From contig JAFAZX010000055.1 of the NCBI GenBank assembly GCA_019239425.1, forward strand, positions 1-54,200: a stretch of DNA of 54,200 bases, in the 5' to 3' direction. The position numbers were made by a program, and so were the translations under genes. This DNA is from Acidobacteriota bacterium. GTDB lineage: Bacteria > Acidobacteriota > Blastocatellia > Pyrinomonadales > Pyrinomonadaceae. Below, one piece after another: positions 1 through 8,919 of this stretch. The notes under the pieces are model-generated. The model searched no databases, was not told where the DNA came from, and saw only the letters and a program-made list of their open reading frames with translations. Every line of letters starts with the position of its first letter. Position 1 is the first letter of the stretch.

Positions 1-490
1 GCGTGAAGCGCGGGCGGTCTGTGACCTTCGACTCCTCGCGCAGGTCGCACGTCGCCATCTCCCACTCCTTGCGCAGAACCTTGAGCACCGCGCGCGCGTC
101 GGCCGAAAGGGCCGACGCCTCCGAACGGCGGGCCACGCCCCAGAGCGAGTTGAAGTGCGGGACGAGGCGGCGCGCGACGAAGGTCGCGCGGTTCTTCGTC
201 AGCTTCGCGTAGTAGACGCGCCCGCGCCGCATCAGCTCGTCCTTCAAGACCCAAGTTGAACTGCTCTCGGGGTCTTTCTGCACGTTGCGCGGCATGTGCG
301 CGTCGCGCCGGCCGCAGACGGCGACGTAGAGCGAAGGCCCCGGGCGACGCGCGTCCGTCATCGTCGCGCAGAAGCCCGCCGCCTCGACCAGCTTCTCCGC
401 CTCGACCGCCGTCTCGACCCGCGCCTCCGGCTCGCGCCGCCACGCGCGGTCGCGGTACGCCTCGACCTCTTCTGGAAGCGTCTTCAACAT
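1..490 (-). CDS. AlkZ-related winged-helix protein, C-terminus outside window
   Basis: The reading frame opens with ATG at 490-488 and stays open to base 1, about 163 residues, so the C-terminus is cut off by the window edge. A GAGGTGA ribosome-binding sequence lies at about 498-504. The frame contains a PSLYVAVCGRRDAH segment followed by TWVLKDEL and a YYAKLTKNRATFV segment. From memory these resemble proteins annotated as AlkZ-related or winged-helix DNA-binding. AlkZ (YcaQ) is a DNA glycosylase that unhooks crosslinks, but the catalytic motif of that family cannot be checked in this fragment, so enzymatic activity is not claimed. It is transcribed divergently from the secretin gene, with about 190 bases between the two starts. 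Confidence 0.6.
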   Translation of the reverse strand, partial: MLKTLPEEVEAYRDRAWRREPEARVETAVEAEKLVEAAGFCATMTDARRPGPSLYVAVCGRRDAHMPRNVQKDPESSSTWVLKDELMRRGRVYYAKLTKNRATFVARRLVPHFNSLWGVARRSEASALSADARAVLKVLRKEWEMATCDLREESKVTDRPRFT

Positions 491-678
491 TTCCAGAAAA
501 TCACCTCAGCCAACCTTGACAATCATCAGCCAACTCTGTTTAATCAATCATGCCTGCTCAGAATTTCGAGCAGAGTCGAGAGTTTTTCGCCCCTTTACGG
601 CTCCGACCCGCGCACGGCGCGACGAACCAAACCCTTCCCATTGTCTCCAAAGGCCACGCCGATTCCCGGAGGTGCAAC

Positions 679-3363
679 TTGGCCGGCAGCATAACAGAAC
701 GTCCCACGCGGCGCACGGAACCGATTCGTCTCCTCTCCTGCCTCCTCGCGCTCTGCCTGCTCGCGCCCACCGCGGCGTCCGCTCGGTCGGGCAAGGGGCA
801 GAAGAACTACAAGGAGGGTTTGCGGCAGGAGGCCGCGCAGCAGTGGGAGAAGGCGGCCGAGGAGTTCTCCCTGGCGGCCGCGGCCGAGCCTTCGAACAGC
901 GAGTACCAGCTCCACCTCCGCCGCGCTCTCTTCAACGCGTCGCAAGCCTTCTCGCAGCAGGGCGCGGCGCTCATGGAGCGCGGCGACTACCTCGGCGCCT
1001 ACAACGCCTTCCGCCGCGCGTACGGCTACGACCCGGCGAACGAGCTCGCGCGCTCGATGATGGAGCGCGCCTTCAAACTCCAGAGTGACAAAGTCGGCGG
1101 CGAGGACGCGGAGCGCCCCGCGCCCGCGCCGCAGGCCCGGGCTTCGGCCAGGCTTCAGCCCACGGCCTACGAGACCAAAGAGGCGAGGCCGCGCGCCGAC
1201 GACTCGCTCCCCCCGTCACGCAACGAGCAGTTGCAGTCCATCCAGTACAGCGGCGACGTCGAAAAGTTCATCCGCTACCTCGCGCGCCAGCTCCGCATCA
1301 ACGTCGTCTTCGACCGCGACTTCCCCAGGCGCGAGGTCTCGGTCGACCTCATCGACGTGACGGCCGCGCAGGCGCTCGACTACATCTTCCTGACGCAAGG
1401 CCTCTTCTTCCAGAAGCTCTCGGCGCGCACCATCCTCGTCGCAGACCAGCTCAAGCGCCCGCAGTATCAACAGCTCGTCCTGCGCACCTTCTACCTCTAC
1501 AACGTCGACCCGAACGACGCGCGCGCGCTCATCACGGCCTCGATCCCGCCGCAGGCCGGGCGCCAGCCCGTCATCACCGCCAACAAGGCGACCAACTCCA
1601 TCACCGTCCGCGACACGCCCGAGAACGTCCGCCTCGTCGCAGACCTCCTGCGCTCCATCGACAAGGAGCGCGCGGAGGTCGTGATGGACGTCAACATCTT
1701 CGAGGTCTCGCGCGCAGACCTCCTGCAGTTCGGCAACCAGATCGGCACCGGCGACTCGCTCACCAACCTCGGCGGCATCCAGAAGGGCCTGAGCGTCTTC
1801 GGCGGCAGCCGCGAGGTCGTGACCCAGGCGCTCGCGTCCGTCCCGACGGCCCTGGGCGCGGCCTTCATCGTCCCGCCCACGGCCCTCTCGGCCTTGCAGC
1901 GCCGCGACAACACGCGGCTCGTCGCCTCGACGCAGGTGCACGCCTTCGACGGCGAGAAGTCCACGGCTCACATCGGCCAGCGCGTCCCCGTCCAGACCGC
2001 CTCGGTCACGCCCTACGGCTCCGTCTCGAACGGCGACGGCAACAACGCGACGCAGGGCGCCACGCAAGGACTGTTCGGCGGCAACGGCTTCCCCGTTATT
2101 CAGTATGAGAAGACTGGCTTGACGCTTGAGTTCACGCCGCAGGTCTTCCCGAACCTCGACGTGCAGGTGAAGATGTCGATCAAGTCGAACGACGTGACGC
2201 GGACGGCGGGCGCGGCCGCCCTGACGCCGACCTTCACCGAGCGGAACATAGAGGGCACTGCGCGCATCCAGAACAACCGCACGATGATGATCGCGAGCGT
2301 GGCGCAGAGTCAGCAGTCGCGCGGGCGGCAAGGCTTGCCGCTCGTCGGGCTCGTCCCGGTACTCGGCCAGATGTTCACCGCGCCGCGGCGCGATGACTCG
2401 CAGACGGACATCGTTATCGCCGTCACGCCGCACGTCATGCGCGCCTCTTCGGTGACGCCCGAGGACGAGGAGATGCACCCCTCGGGCACGCTCCAGACGC
2501 CGACCTCGAACTCGCTCGAAGCGATGATGACGGAACTCGTGCGCGAGGAGCAGCTCGCCGCCGCGCGCTCGCTCCCGACGCACGCCAACGTCGAGCTGCC
2601 CGCCGAGGCGACCGCGACCGTCAGGCCCGCCGCGCTTCAAACAGCGCCCGCCGGCGCGAAGGCCGACCCCGACGCCGAGCCGACCTTCATCCCCGCGCCG
2701 AAGGAGCTGATGGCCGCGCCCGCCGACAGTCCCGCCACCTCGTCGCCGGCCGACAAGCCGACCGAGCCGGTGGGCAGCGCGAAGGTCGTGCCCGGCGGCT
2801 CGCTCTTCTCTTTCGAGCGGCAGGCGACGCGCAAGGACGCGTCTTCGAACAACTCCGCGGCGACCACGAGGAACGCTTCCCTCGACACTGGAGCTACGGC
2901 CGGCGCGCCGGTCTCGGTCATCACGGAGAAGCCTCTGACGGAGCGCGCCGCGACGAGCGCCGCCTCGCTCCGGCTGATGTCCGAGCCAGAGCCTCTGCGC
3001 GTCGGCGAGCGCCGGCAGCTCAAGGTTCTGCTCAAGACGGACGCGCCGCTCGGCCTGCTCGCCTTGAGCTTCCGGCTCGACCAGCGCGTGCTCGCGCTGC
3101 GCTCGGTCGGCGCCGGCACGCTCTCAAGTCCCGAGGGCGCGCGCGTCACGCACACGCTCACGCCCGAAGGCCTGCTGCTCGTCAGCGTCGCGCCGCCGTC
3201 CTCGCCCCTGAGCGGCGCGGGCGTGCTGCTCACCTTCGAGGTCGAGGCGCTCGCCGCGGGCGCCGAGGCCTTGCGCTTCGACGCGGACGACGTGCACCTC
3301 GTCGCCACGGACGGGCGCAAGGTGCTCGTCAAGGTGATGACGGATCAGGTTTCGGTCAGGTAA
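679..3363 (+). CDS. Secretin (type II/IV outer-membrane pore) with cohesin-like tail
   Basis: A predicted 894-residue secreted protein forming a gated outer-membrane channel of the GspD/PilQ superfamily. Order: signal peptide with hydrophobic core at about 17-35 ending TAASA; a TPR-like helical stretch at about 40-130; an STN/secretin N-domain from about 180 (FIRYLARQLRINVVFD); an N1-type domain with NKATNSITVRDTPENV; the secretin barrel ending in the LVPVLGQMF and DIVIAVTPHV signatures near 555-585; a Pro/Ala-rich linker; and a cohesin-like beta domain from about 764. The frame is open back to an ATG at 550 but that start has no ribosome site, whereas TTG 679 follows GGAGGTG at 668-674 and places the signal peptide correctly. 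No pilus or secretion ATPase, platform or pilin genes are adjacent, so the system it serves is unknown. Confidence 0.88.
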   Translation: MAGSITERPTRRTEPIRLLSCLLALCLLAPTAASARSGKGQKNYKEGLRQEAAQQWEKAAEEFSLAAAAEPSNSEYQLHLRRALFNASQAFSQQGAALMERGDYLGAYNAFRRAYGYDPANELARSMMERAFKLQSDKVGGEDAERPAPAPQARASARLQPTAYETKEARPRADDSLPPSRNEQLQSIQYSGDVEKFIRYLARQLRINVVFDRDFPRREVSVDLIDVTAAQALDYIFLTQGLFFQKLSARTILVADQLKRPQYQQLVLRTFYLYNVDPNDARALITASIPPQAGRQPVITANKATNSITVRDTPENVRLVADLLRSIDKERAEVVMDVNIFEVSRADLLQFGNQIGTGDSLTNLGGIQKGLSVFGGSREVVTQALASVPTALGAAFIVPPTALSALQRRDNTRLVASTQVHAFDGEKSTAHIGQRVPVQTASVTPYGSVSNGDGNNATQGATQGLFGGNGFPVIQYEKTGLTLEFTPQVFPNLDVQVKMSIKSNDVTRTAGAAALTPTFTERNIEGTARIQNNRTMMIASVAQSQQSRGRQGLPLVGLVPVLGQMFTAPRRDDSQTDIVIAVTPHVMRASSVTPEDEEMHPSGTLQTPTSNSLEAMMTELVREEQLAAARSLPTHANVELPAEATATVRPAALQTAPAGAKADPDAEPTFIPAPKELMAAPADSPATSSPADKPTEPVGSAKVVPGGSLFSFERQATRKDASSNNSAATTRNASLDTGATAGAPVSVITEKPLTERAATSAASLRLMSEPEPLRVGERRQLKVLLKTDAPLGLLALSFRLDQRVLALRSVGAGTLSSPEGARVTHTLTPEGLLLVSVAPPSSPLSGAGVLLTFEVEALAAGAEALRFDADDVHLVATDGRKVLVKVMTDQVSVR

Positions 3364-3369
3364 TAAAAG

Positions 3370-3442
3370 GCCGTAAGCCGTAAACCGTGAACCGTGACAA
3401 GTGCTTGCGTCTTGTCACGGTTCACGGTTTACGGCTTACGGC
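3370..3442. repeat. Inverted repeat of 7-bp units between convergent genes
   Basis: Arms 3370-3401 and 3411-3442 are perfectly complementary over 32 bases with a 9-base loop. Each arm is a tandem array of heptamers, GCCGTAA twice then ACCGTGA twice. It lies between the secretin stop codon and the stop codon of the response regulator on the other strand. A bidirectional transcription terminator is the natural reading, but the heptamer periodicity is not needed for that. Confidence 0.9.
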
Positions 3443-3444
3443 TT

Positions 3445-3825
3445 TCAGCGGCCGGCCTTGCGCGCGCGTGACTGTTCGAGGGCGCGTGCGACGCTCCGCT
3501 CGACGGATTCGAGGGTAAAGGGTTTGAGGATGAAGTCGAAGGCGCCGAGGCGCATGAGCCCTTCGGCGTGCTCGCGGTCGCCGATGCCGGAGATGACGAT
3601 GACGGGCGTGTCGGGCCGCTCCTGCCTCAGGTAGCCGAGGAGTTCGACGCCGCTCAGGCCGGGCATCGAGATGTCTGTCAGCACCACGTCGTAACTCTGC
3701 TCGCCGAGGTAGGCGAGCGCCTGCTCGGCCGTGGCCGCGGCGTGGCACATGTGATCCTCCGAGAAGAGGTCGTAGAGCACGTCGCGCACGACGTCCTCGT
3801 CATCAACGATCAGGATTGCGGCCAT
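3445..3825 (-). CDS. Single-domain response regulator (CheY-like receiver)
   Basis: A 126-residue stand-alone receiver domain. The acidic pair D8-D9, the phospho-acceptor D51 in VVLTDISMPG, S79 in VISG and K101 before P102 are all present, so it should be phosphorylatable. There is no output domain, hence it must act by protein contact or as a phosphorelay intermediate. No histidine kinase is encoded nearby. It is flanked on both sides by long inverted repeats, which suggests it is transcribed alone. The target is unknown. Confidence 0.9.
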   Translation of the reverse strand: MAAILIVDDEDVVRDVLYDLFSEDHMCHAAATAEQALAYLGEQSYDVVLTDISMPGLSGVELLGYLRQERPDTPVIVISGIGDREHAEGLMRLGAFDFILKPFTLESVERSVARALEQSRARKAGR

Positions 3826-3893
3826 CAGTTGTACCAGTTTTCTTCAAGACAGAGAGGGTTCAGGGCAGTCGAATAGTAACACAGACAGTAGAC

Positions 3894-3980
3894 AGCAGAC
3901 AGTAGACAGTAGAAAAGAAGCGGCGCGTCTCGACCTTCAGGTCGGACGCGCCGCTTCTTTTCTACTGTCTACTGTCTACT
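3894..3980. repeat. Inverted repeat with 7-bp outer units and GC-rich inner stem
   Basis: Arms 3894-3929 and 3945-3980 match at 35 of 36 positions. The outer part is tandem AGTAGAC heptamers (one unit carries C for T), the inner part is a GC-rich stem, and the apex folds further into CGACC/GGTCG around a 4-base loop. It starts 7 bases beyond the stop codon of the leftward glycine-zipper gene, so it is well placed as its terminator. Confidence 0.9.
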
Positions 3981-3986
3981 TCCCTT

Positions 3987-6020
3987 TTACCTGTTCGGCG
4001 CGCTGGCGCGGATGGAGACCTCGCTGCCGCTCAGCAGTTCGAGGTCTTGTTGCCCCTGGACGTAGACGGAGCCGGCCCCGGCACCCGCGCCGAGGATGGC
4101 GCCGATGGCCGCGCCCTTGCCGCCGCCCGCGATGGCGCCGATGATGGCGCCGACCGCCGTGCCGATGGCCGCGCGCTGCGCGGTCGTGTTGCCGCGGTTG
4201 TCGTCGTCGCGCACCGTGCCCTCGTTATCGACCTGCACCGTCTGGCCGCCCTGCGTGCGGACGCTGTCGATGAAGCCCGCGAACTGGTAGGTGCGGCCCT
4301 GGTAGCTGACCGTGTCGAAGTTGAGCGACATGTCCGAGCGGCCCGTGATGCGGCCCGAGCGGCTCGCGCTCGCGACGTGCCCCTCGATCACCGCGCCCTC
4401 GAACTGCGCGGGCGAAGTCACGGTCATCGTGAAGCGGTCGCCCGTGCGCGACGTGCGCGTCGAGAGGTCTGTGTCGAGCCGCGCCGTCAGCATCTGGCCG
4501 TCGGGGATGATGAACGTGCCCGCGGCCGAATTGATGGCGCCGGACTGGCTGTTGCCCGCGTCCGTCCCGTTGTAGACGTTCCACTCGGCCACGTCCGACG
4601 TGCGGTCGTAGACGTTCGCCACCGTCAGCGGGTTCGCGCCCAGGCGGTCGTTCCAGATCTGGCGCGTGACGCGCAGGCGGCGCCCGCCCTCAATCGGGTC
4701 GAAGGTGACGGTGAAGTCGGTCTCGCGGTTGCCCGTCGAGCTGACGACGAGGCGGTCGCCCTGGATCGTCGAGACGACGCGCGAGTAGGAGCCGTTCGGC
4801 AGCTGCTCGCGCGACTCGGCGGCGTTGGCCGTGAAGGTCGTCTGCGGCGCGCGCGAGCTGGCGATGGTCACGTTGTTGCCGTCGCGCTGGATGGCGAGCA
4901 TCTCGGGCGCTTCGAGTCTGCGCATGAGCTGTGTGCGCACGCGGTCGCGCTCGGCGTAGGGCAGGTTGCGGACGGCGTTCTCGGCCACCGTGTTCGCGTT
5001 GTCGCTCTGCGTCGTGTCGAGGCGGAAGGTGCCGGTCAGGCGGTTCGCGGCGCGGGCGCCGCGGTCGTTACCGAAGACGTTCGTGTCGGCCGTCGTGTTG
5101 CCGTAACCGGGCATCGAGCGCACGTCCCAGTTCCAGGCCACGCTGTAAGCGGAGGCGAGTTGGTTCAGGTCGCCCTTCAGCGTCACCCAGTCGTTCTCGG
5201 CCCGCGCCGAGAGCGTGTTGCGCGTCATGAAGTCGTCGATGTAGGTGGCCTGGCGCAGGACGTTCTCCACGTCGCCGGCCACGGAAGTCCGGGCGGTGAA
5301 GCGCGAGCGGAGCGCGTCGGTCGCGTTCTCGAAGTCGCGCATGAACTGGTTGATGTTGTCCTCGGCGCGCGTGCCGTTGTAGGTGCTGCGGTCGAGGGCG
5401 TTGCCGATGTCGGCGCGGAAGCGGTCAGCGCCGTTCTCGACGCGGCGGATGATGGCGTCGAGCTGGCGGTCGCTGATGCGGTAGGCGGCGCCCGTCTGGT
5501 TGCCGTAGCCGCCGTTGTTACCGTAGCGGTCGTTGCCGTAGCCGTTGTTGTTGTTGTAGCCCGTCTGGCGCGTCCAGTCCCACGTCACGTTGTAGGCGCG
5601 GGCCAGCGCGTCCAGGTCTGCGCGCAAGGTCGTCCAGTCGTTCATGGCCTGCGCGTCGAGCCGGTTGCGCATCATGAAGTCGTTCAGGAACGCGGCCTGC
5701 CGCAGCACGTTCTCGACGTCGGCCGCGACCGCGTTGCGCGAGTTGAAGCGCGACCGCAGAGTGTCGGTCGCCGTCTCGAAGTTCTGCACGTAGCCGTTGA
5801 GCTGGTCTTCGGTGCTCGTCCCGTTCCAGCGGCTGCGGTCGAGCGCCGCCGAGAAGCTCGAACGGAAGCGGTCGGCGTCCGTCTCGACGCGGCGCAGGGC
5901 GTTCTCGACCTGCCGGTCACTCATGCGGTACGGGCGCTGCGCCTGCGCCGCGGAGGCCAGCCCGAGGCTGAGCATGGCGACGGCGAGCGCCACGGAGATG
6001 GTCTGTCTGATTATGTTCAT
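3987..6020 (-). CDS. Secreted duplicated-domain protein with C-terminal glycine zipper
   Basis: A 677-residue envelope protein. A signal peptide at about 1-27 ends in ASAAQAQ. Two copies of a helical unit of about 120 residues follow, starting YRMSDRQVENALRRVE and YRISDRQLDAIIRRVE and separated by an Asn/Gly/Tyr-rich linker. After a central region of unclear fold, the last about 60 residues hold a glycine zipper (GTAVGAIIGAIAGGG and GAAIGAILGAGAGAG), a segment type that inserts into or packs against membranes. Start 6020 is preferred over an in-frame ATG at 6047 because GGAGGG stands just upstream and the signal peptide begins there. Function is not known. Confidence 0.8.
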   Translation of the reverse strand: MNIIRQTISVALAVAMLSLGLASAAQAQRPYRMSDRQVENALRRVETDADRFRSSFSAALDRSRWNGTSTEDQLNGYVQNFETATDTLRSRFNSRNAVAADVENVLRQAAFLNDFMMRNRLDAQAMNDWTTLRADLDALARAYNVTWDWTRQTGYNNNNGYGNDRYGNNGGYGNQTGAAYRISDRQLDAIIRRVENGADRFRADIGNALDRSTYNGTRAEDNINQFMRDFENATDALRSRFTARTSVAGDVENVLRQATYIDDFMTRNTLSARAENDWVTLKGDLNQLASAYSVAWNWDVRSMPGYGNTTADTNVFGNDRGARAANRLTGTFRLDTTQSDNANTVAENAVRNLPYAERDRVRTQLMRRLEAPEMLAIQRDGNNVTIASSRAPQTTFTANAAESREQLPNGSYSRVVSTIQGDRLVVSSTGNRETDFTVTFDPIEGGRRLRVTRQIWNDRLGANPLTVANVYDRTSDVAEWNVYNGTDAGNSQSGAINSAAGTFIIPDGQMLTARLDTDLSTRTSRTGDRFTMTVTSPAQFEGAVIEGHVASASRSGRITGRSDMSLNFDTVSYQGRTYQFAGFIDSVRTQGGQTVQVDNEGTVRDDDNRGNTTAQRAAIGTAVGAIIGAIAGGGKGAAIGAILGAGAGAGSVYVQGQQDLELLSGSEVSIRASAPNR

Positions 6021-6345
6021 CGCTCTTCCCTCCAAATGTTGCTTCACAATTCCTCGTTCAGGATGTCCGGCGAGACCCGCGTGCCTGTCTTAAAGACGAC
6101 GCGGCCCCCTGCTCCACAGATGTTCGGGGAGAAGCGTTTGCGATAACCGAGAGTCATACGCTTCGAGCAAGGATTCACCTCTTCTTGGGCTAAGCAACCA
6201 CCGTGCCCTTAAGCGGCCCTGTCGTCTCAACCATAATAAGGCGACATTTTGAAGACTTTATGTACTGAACCCGACACGGATGTTCGGGTAACATACAACC
6301 GCGTACGCCGTGTTATCCTTGCTGCGAAGGGGGTTCTCAAACGTC
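6021..6345. other. Divergent intergenic region
   Basis: These 325 bases separate the leftward glycine-zipper gene from the rightward OsmC-like gene. No open reading frame with coding character and no RNA fold was recognised. The only structure noted is an interrupted palindrome at 6269-6289. Promoters for both genes are expected here, but no convincing sigma-70 pair was found. Confidence 0.5.
6269..6289. promoter_or_regulatory. Interrupted palindrome upstream of OsmC-like gene
   Basis: ACCCGA at 6269-6274 and TCGGGT at 6284-6289 form a dyad with a 9-base centre, 57 bases before the OsmC-like start. The size and place suit an operator, but no regulator is identified. Confidence 0.3.
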
Positions 6346-6771
6346 ATGGACAACGGCGCGCCGAAGGCGGTCATCCACTCCGCGGGCGACGAACTCTTCA
6401 TAGGGATTTCGCCGAGCGGCCACGCGCAGGTCATCGAGACGAACCACGAACGCGGCAGCGCGGCGACGCCGATGGAGCTGCTGCTCGTCGCGCTCGGCGG
6501 CTGCACCGCGGTGGACGTGGTCTCGATTTTGAAGAAGAAGCGCGAGCGCGTGACAGCGTACCGCGTCGAGGTGAGCGGCACGCGCCGCGAAGAGCACCCG
6601 CGCGCCTACACGCGCATGGAGGTGAGACACTTCGTGACGGGGAAGGGCCTCTCGGAGAGGGCCGTGGCGCAGGCCGTCGAGCTGTCCGAGACGAAGTATT
6701 GCAGCGTCGCGGCGACGCTCAGGCCCGGCGTCGAGATCGTGACGACCTATGAGATCATCGAAGACGAGTGA
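6346..6771 (+). CDS. OsmC-family protein (YhfA-like)
   Basis: A 141-residue member of the OsmC/Ohr superfamily, whose members reduce organic hydroperoxides with a pair of cysteines. The two expected cysteines are C53 (in LGGCTAVDV) and C119 (in YCSVAATL), and the TPMELLLVALGGC signature is intact. The pattern is closest to the YhfA/OsmC-like branch, where peroxidase activity is less certain than for true OsmC or Ohr. ATG 6346 was chosen; an in-frame GTG at 6310 adds 12 residues but has no ribosome site, while GAAGGGGG stands before 6346 at a somewhat long spacing. Confidence 0.85.
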   Translation: MDNGAPKAVIHSAGDELFIGISPSGHAQVIETNHERGSAATPMELLLVALGGCTAVDVVSILKKKRERVTAYRVEVSGTRREEHPRAYTRMEVRHFVTGKGLSERAVAQAVELSETKYCSVAATLRPGVEIVTTYEIIEDE

Positions 6772-6781
6772 GGAAAAAGAA

Positions 6782-6860
6782 ATTAACCACAGGGACACAG
6801 AGACACAGCTTGGGCACAGCTAAAGGCAACAAGCTGTGTCTCTGTGTCCCTGTGGTTAAT
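6782..6860. repeat. Inverted repeat, ACCACAGGGACACAG type
   Basis: Arms 6782-6811 and 6831-6860 are perfectly complementary over 30 bases with a 19-base loop. The sequence is a variant of the ACCACAG-type repeats at 14348, 24789 and 38515. It begins 10 bases after the OsmC-like stop codon and precedes a gene on the same strand. Confidence 0.9.
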
Positions 6861-6896
6861 CCTTACTTGCGGTACACTCAACGTCAAGGGTTAAGA

Positions 6897-8393
6897 ATGG
6901 CATTCTTCATTCACTGCATGGTCTCGTTGCTTTTCGCACTGTCATGCGCGCGCGTCGCGCCTTCGGCCGGCAACGCCAACAACCCGGCGTTCGGCTCGCC
7001 CGACGCGCCGCTGCTCTCCGAGGCCGAGCCGGTCGCGCTCGCGCCCGAAGACCAGACCGAGGACGCGCTCAACACCGTCCGCCGCGCCGACGAGGAGGCG
7101 CGCGCGGGCGGCTCCGGCGTCCCGCAGCTCACGCCCGCCGAGCACATGCGGCGCGCGGCCATCTACCAGGCCAACCGCGCCTTCGAGGAGGCGCGCACAC
7201 ACTGGCGCGCGCTCATCGAGCGCTACCCCACGGACGGCAACGTCCCGGCCGCGCACTTCGGCATCGGCCGCACGCTCTTTCAGGAGCGGCGCTACGAGGA
7301 GGCGCTGCCGGTCTTCCAGCAGCTCGGCGATAAATACCCGACGACGGTCGGAGGGCGCGACGGCTTCTACTACGTCGCCGCGACCCTGCTGCGCCTGAAC
7401 CGCCCCGGCGACGCCGCCGCGCGCTACGCCGAATACGTCCAGCGCTTCCCCAACGGCGAGCGCATCGAGAACGCGTACCTCAACATCATCGACTCGCTGC
7501 GCGAGGCGGGCAGACCCGGCGACGCTTTGCCGTGGATAGACCGCACGCGCGCGCGCTTCAAGGGGACGGCGACCGACGTGGCCGCACTCTTCGCGCGGCT
7601 GCGCATGGCTGTCGCGCTCAAGGACTGGGGCGCGGCCCTGCAAACGAGCGACGAGCTGAGCCGGATGACTCTGCCGAAGGCTTCGAACACGACGCCCTCG
7701 GAGGTCGCGTACCTGCGCGCCTACAGCCTGGAGATGTCGGGGCGCAAGGACGAGGCGGTCAAGGCTTACACGGGGATTGCCGACTCGGCCGGCTCCTACT
7801 ACGGCTGGATGGCGAACGCGCGTTTGCAGAAGTTGGGGAGTGAGGCGAAGGCGGCGGCGGCGGCGCGCGAGGCGCGCGTGGCGTCGGACGTGAAGCGCGC
7901 GGCGAGCGACTTCCCCGCCCCTTTCGCCGACGTGCTCGTGCGCGCTTCGAAGCAGCAGAAGATAGACCCGCGCTTCGTGCTCTCGATCATGCGGCAGGAG
8001 AGCGGCTACCGCCCGCGCGCGAAGTCGGGCGCGGGCGCGCGCGGACTTCTGCAGATGACGCCCGACCAGGCGGCGAAGTATGCGCCCTCGGTCAACCTGC
8101 AGAACCTTTCCGAGGACGACCTCTTCAAGCCCGACGTTAACATCCTTCTGGGCACGGCCTACCTCGGCGAGCTGTTCAGGATGTTTCCGAACCTGCCCGA
8201 GGCGGTGGCCGCTTCGTACAACGGCGGCGAGGACAACGTCGCGCGCTGGGTCGTCCGCGCGGGGCACAATGACCCGGGCATCTTCACCTCTGAGGTCGGC
8301 TTCAACGAGTCGAAGGACTACGTCAACCGCGTCATGTCCAACTACCGCGCCTACAAAATCCTCTACACCGAAGACCTCAAGTCGCGGCGCTGA
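6897..8393 (+). CDS. Lytic transglycosylase with TPR-like N-terminus (Slt type)
   Basis: A 498-residue envelope enzyme predicted to cleave peptidoglycan glycan strands. An N-terminal hydrophobic segment ends in FALSC, a possible but non-ideal lipobox. Residues about 80-330 are tetratricopeptide-like helical repeats, as in soluble lytic transglycosylases. The C-terminal SLT domain has the catalytic glutamate E368 in MRQESGY, then SGAGARGLLQM and the late AASYNGG motif. The frame is open from 6768 through the upstream inverted repeat. ATG 6897 is preferred because AAGGG lies six bases before it and the export signal starts there. It ends 2 bases from the stop of the next, convergent gene. Confidence 0.9.
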   Translation: MAFFIHCMVSLLFALSCARVAPSAGNANNPAFGSPDAPLLSEAEPVALAPEDQTEDALNTVRRADEEARAGGSGVPQLTPAEHMRRAAIYQANRAFEEARTHWRALIERYPTDGNVPAAHFGIGRTLFQERRYEEALPVFQQLGDKYPTTVGGRDGFYYVAATLLRLNRPGDAAARYAEYVQRFPNGERIENAYLNIIDSLREAGRPGDALPWIDRTRARFKGTATDVAALFARLRMAVALKDWGAALQTSDELSRMTLPKASNTTPSEVAYLRAYSLEMSGRKDEAVKAYTGIADSAGSYYGWMANARLQKLGSEAKAAAAAREARVASDVKRAASDFPAPFADVLVRASKQQKIDPRFVLSIMRQESGYRPRAKSGAGARGLLQMTPDQAAKYAPSVNLQNLSEDDLFKPDVNILLGTAYLGELFRMFPNLPEAVAASYNGGEDNVARWVVRAGHNDPGIFTSEVGFNESKDYVNRVMSNYRAYKILYTEDLKSRR

Positions 8394-8395
8394 CG

Positions 8396-8905
8396 CTAGC
8401 GGTGGCCGTCGGGCACGCTGCGGTCGATCACCCTCATGCCCATGACGTGCATTTCGCGCGGCTCGTCTGTCGGCGCCGCGTACCTGCCGGACGCATCTAC
8501 TTCAGGGATGAAAGGCGCGGGCACGGCCGACTCCTCCATCATCTCCGGCGACACCGCGCGCTCGACGCCGAAGTTGAGCCCGAGCCCGGTGAAGAAGCCG
8601 AGCACGGCCGTCAACGTCGCGGTCGCGGCGCGGGCGGCGCGGCGCTTGAGCGCGCTCAGGCCGACGGGGCAGTTGCGCGTCAGGACGGTGCCGTCCGCGC
8701 GGCGGTAGTAGCGCACGCAGAGGCGGCCCTCGGTGCTTGTGATGAGCGCCTCGGCCTCGCGCCGCGTCATCCCGGAGAGGTTGTAGACGTGCAGGCTGCA
8801 CTGGTTGCAGTAGCGCGCGCGCTCGTCCCCGACCATCTTCTCCCAGTCGGCCTTGCACGGCGCGGCGACTCTCAGGCCTTCGAGCGGGTTCGTGTAAGTA
8901 GGCAT
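8396..8905 (-). CDS. Conserved Cys-motif membrane protein of unknown function
   Basis: A 169-residue protein. The N-terminal half carries PCKADWEKMVGDERARYCNQC, then VYNLSGMTRREAEAL, RLCVRYYRRADGT and a later cysteine in RNCPVG. Similar cysteine patterns occur in hypothetical proteins of myxobacteria and relatives and suggest a small metal-binding knuckle, but no function is established. A single membrane segment follows at about 93-115. The C-terminal tail is hydrophilic and ends in EMHVMGMRVIDRSVPDGHR. The start has a CAGGAGG ribosome site. Confidence 0.75.
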   Translation of the reverse strand: MPTYTNPLEGLRVAAPCKADWEKMVGDERARYCNQCSLHVYNLSGMTRREAEALITSTEGRLCVRYYRRADGTVLTRNCPVGLSALKRRAARAATATLTAVLGFFTGLGLNFGVERAVSPEMMEESAVPAPFIPEVDASGRYAAPTDEPREMHVMGMRVIDRSVPDGHR

Positions 8906-8919
8906 CTGACCTCCTGCGT

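Noticed and set aside
550..678. N-terminal extension of the secretin to ATG 550
   Set aside because: No ribosome site, and it would bury the signal peptide 43 residues in.
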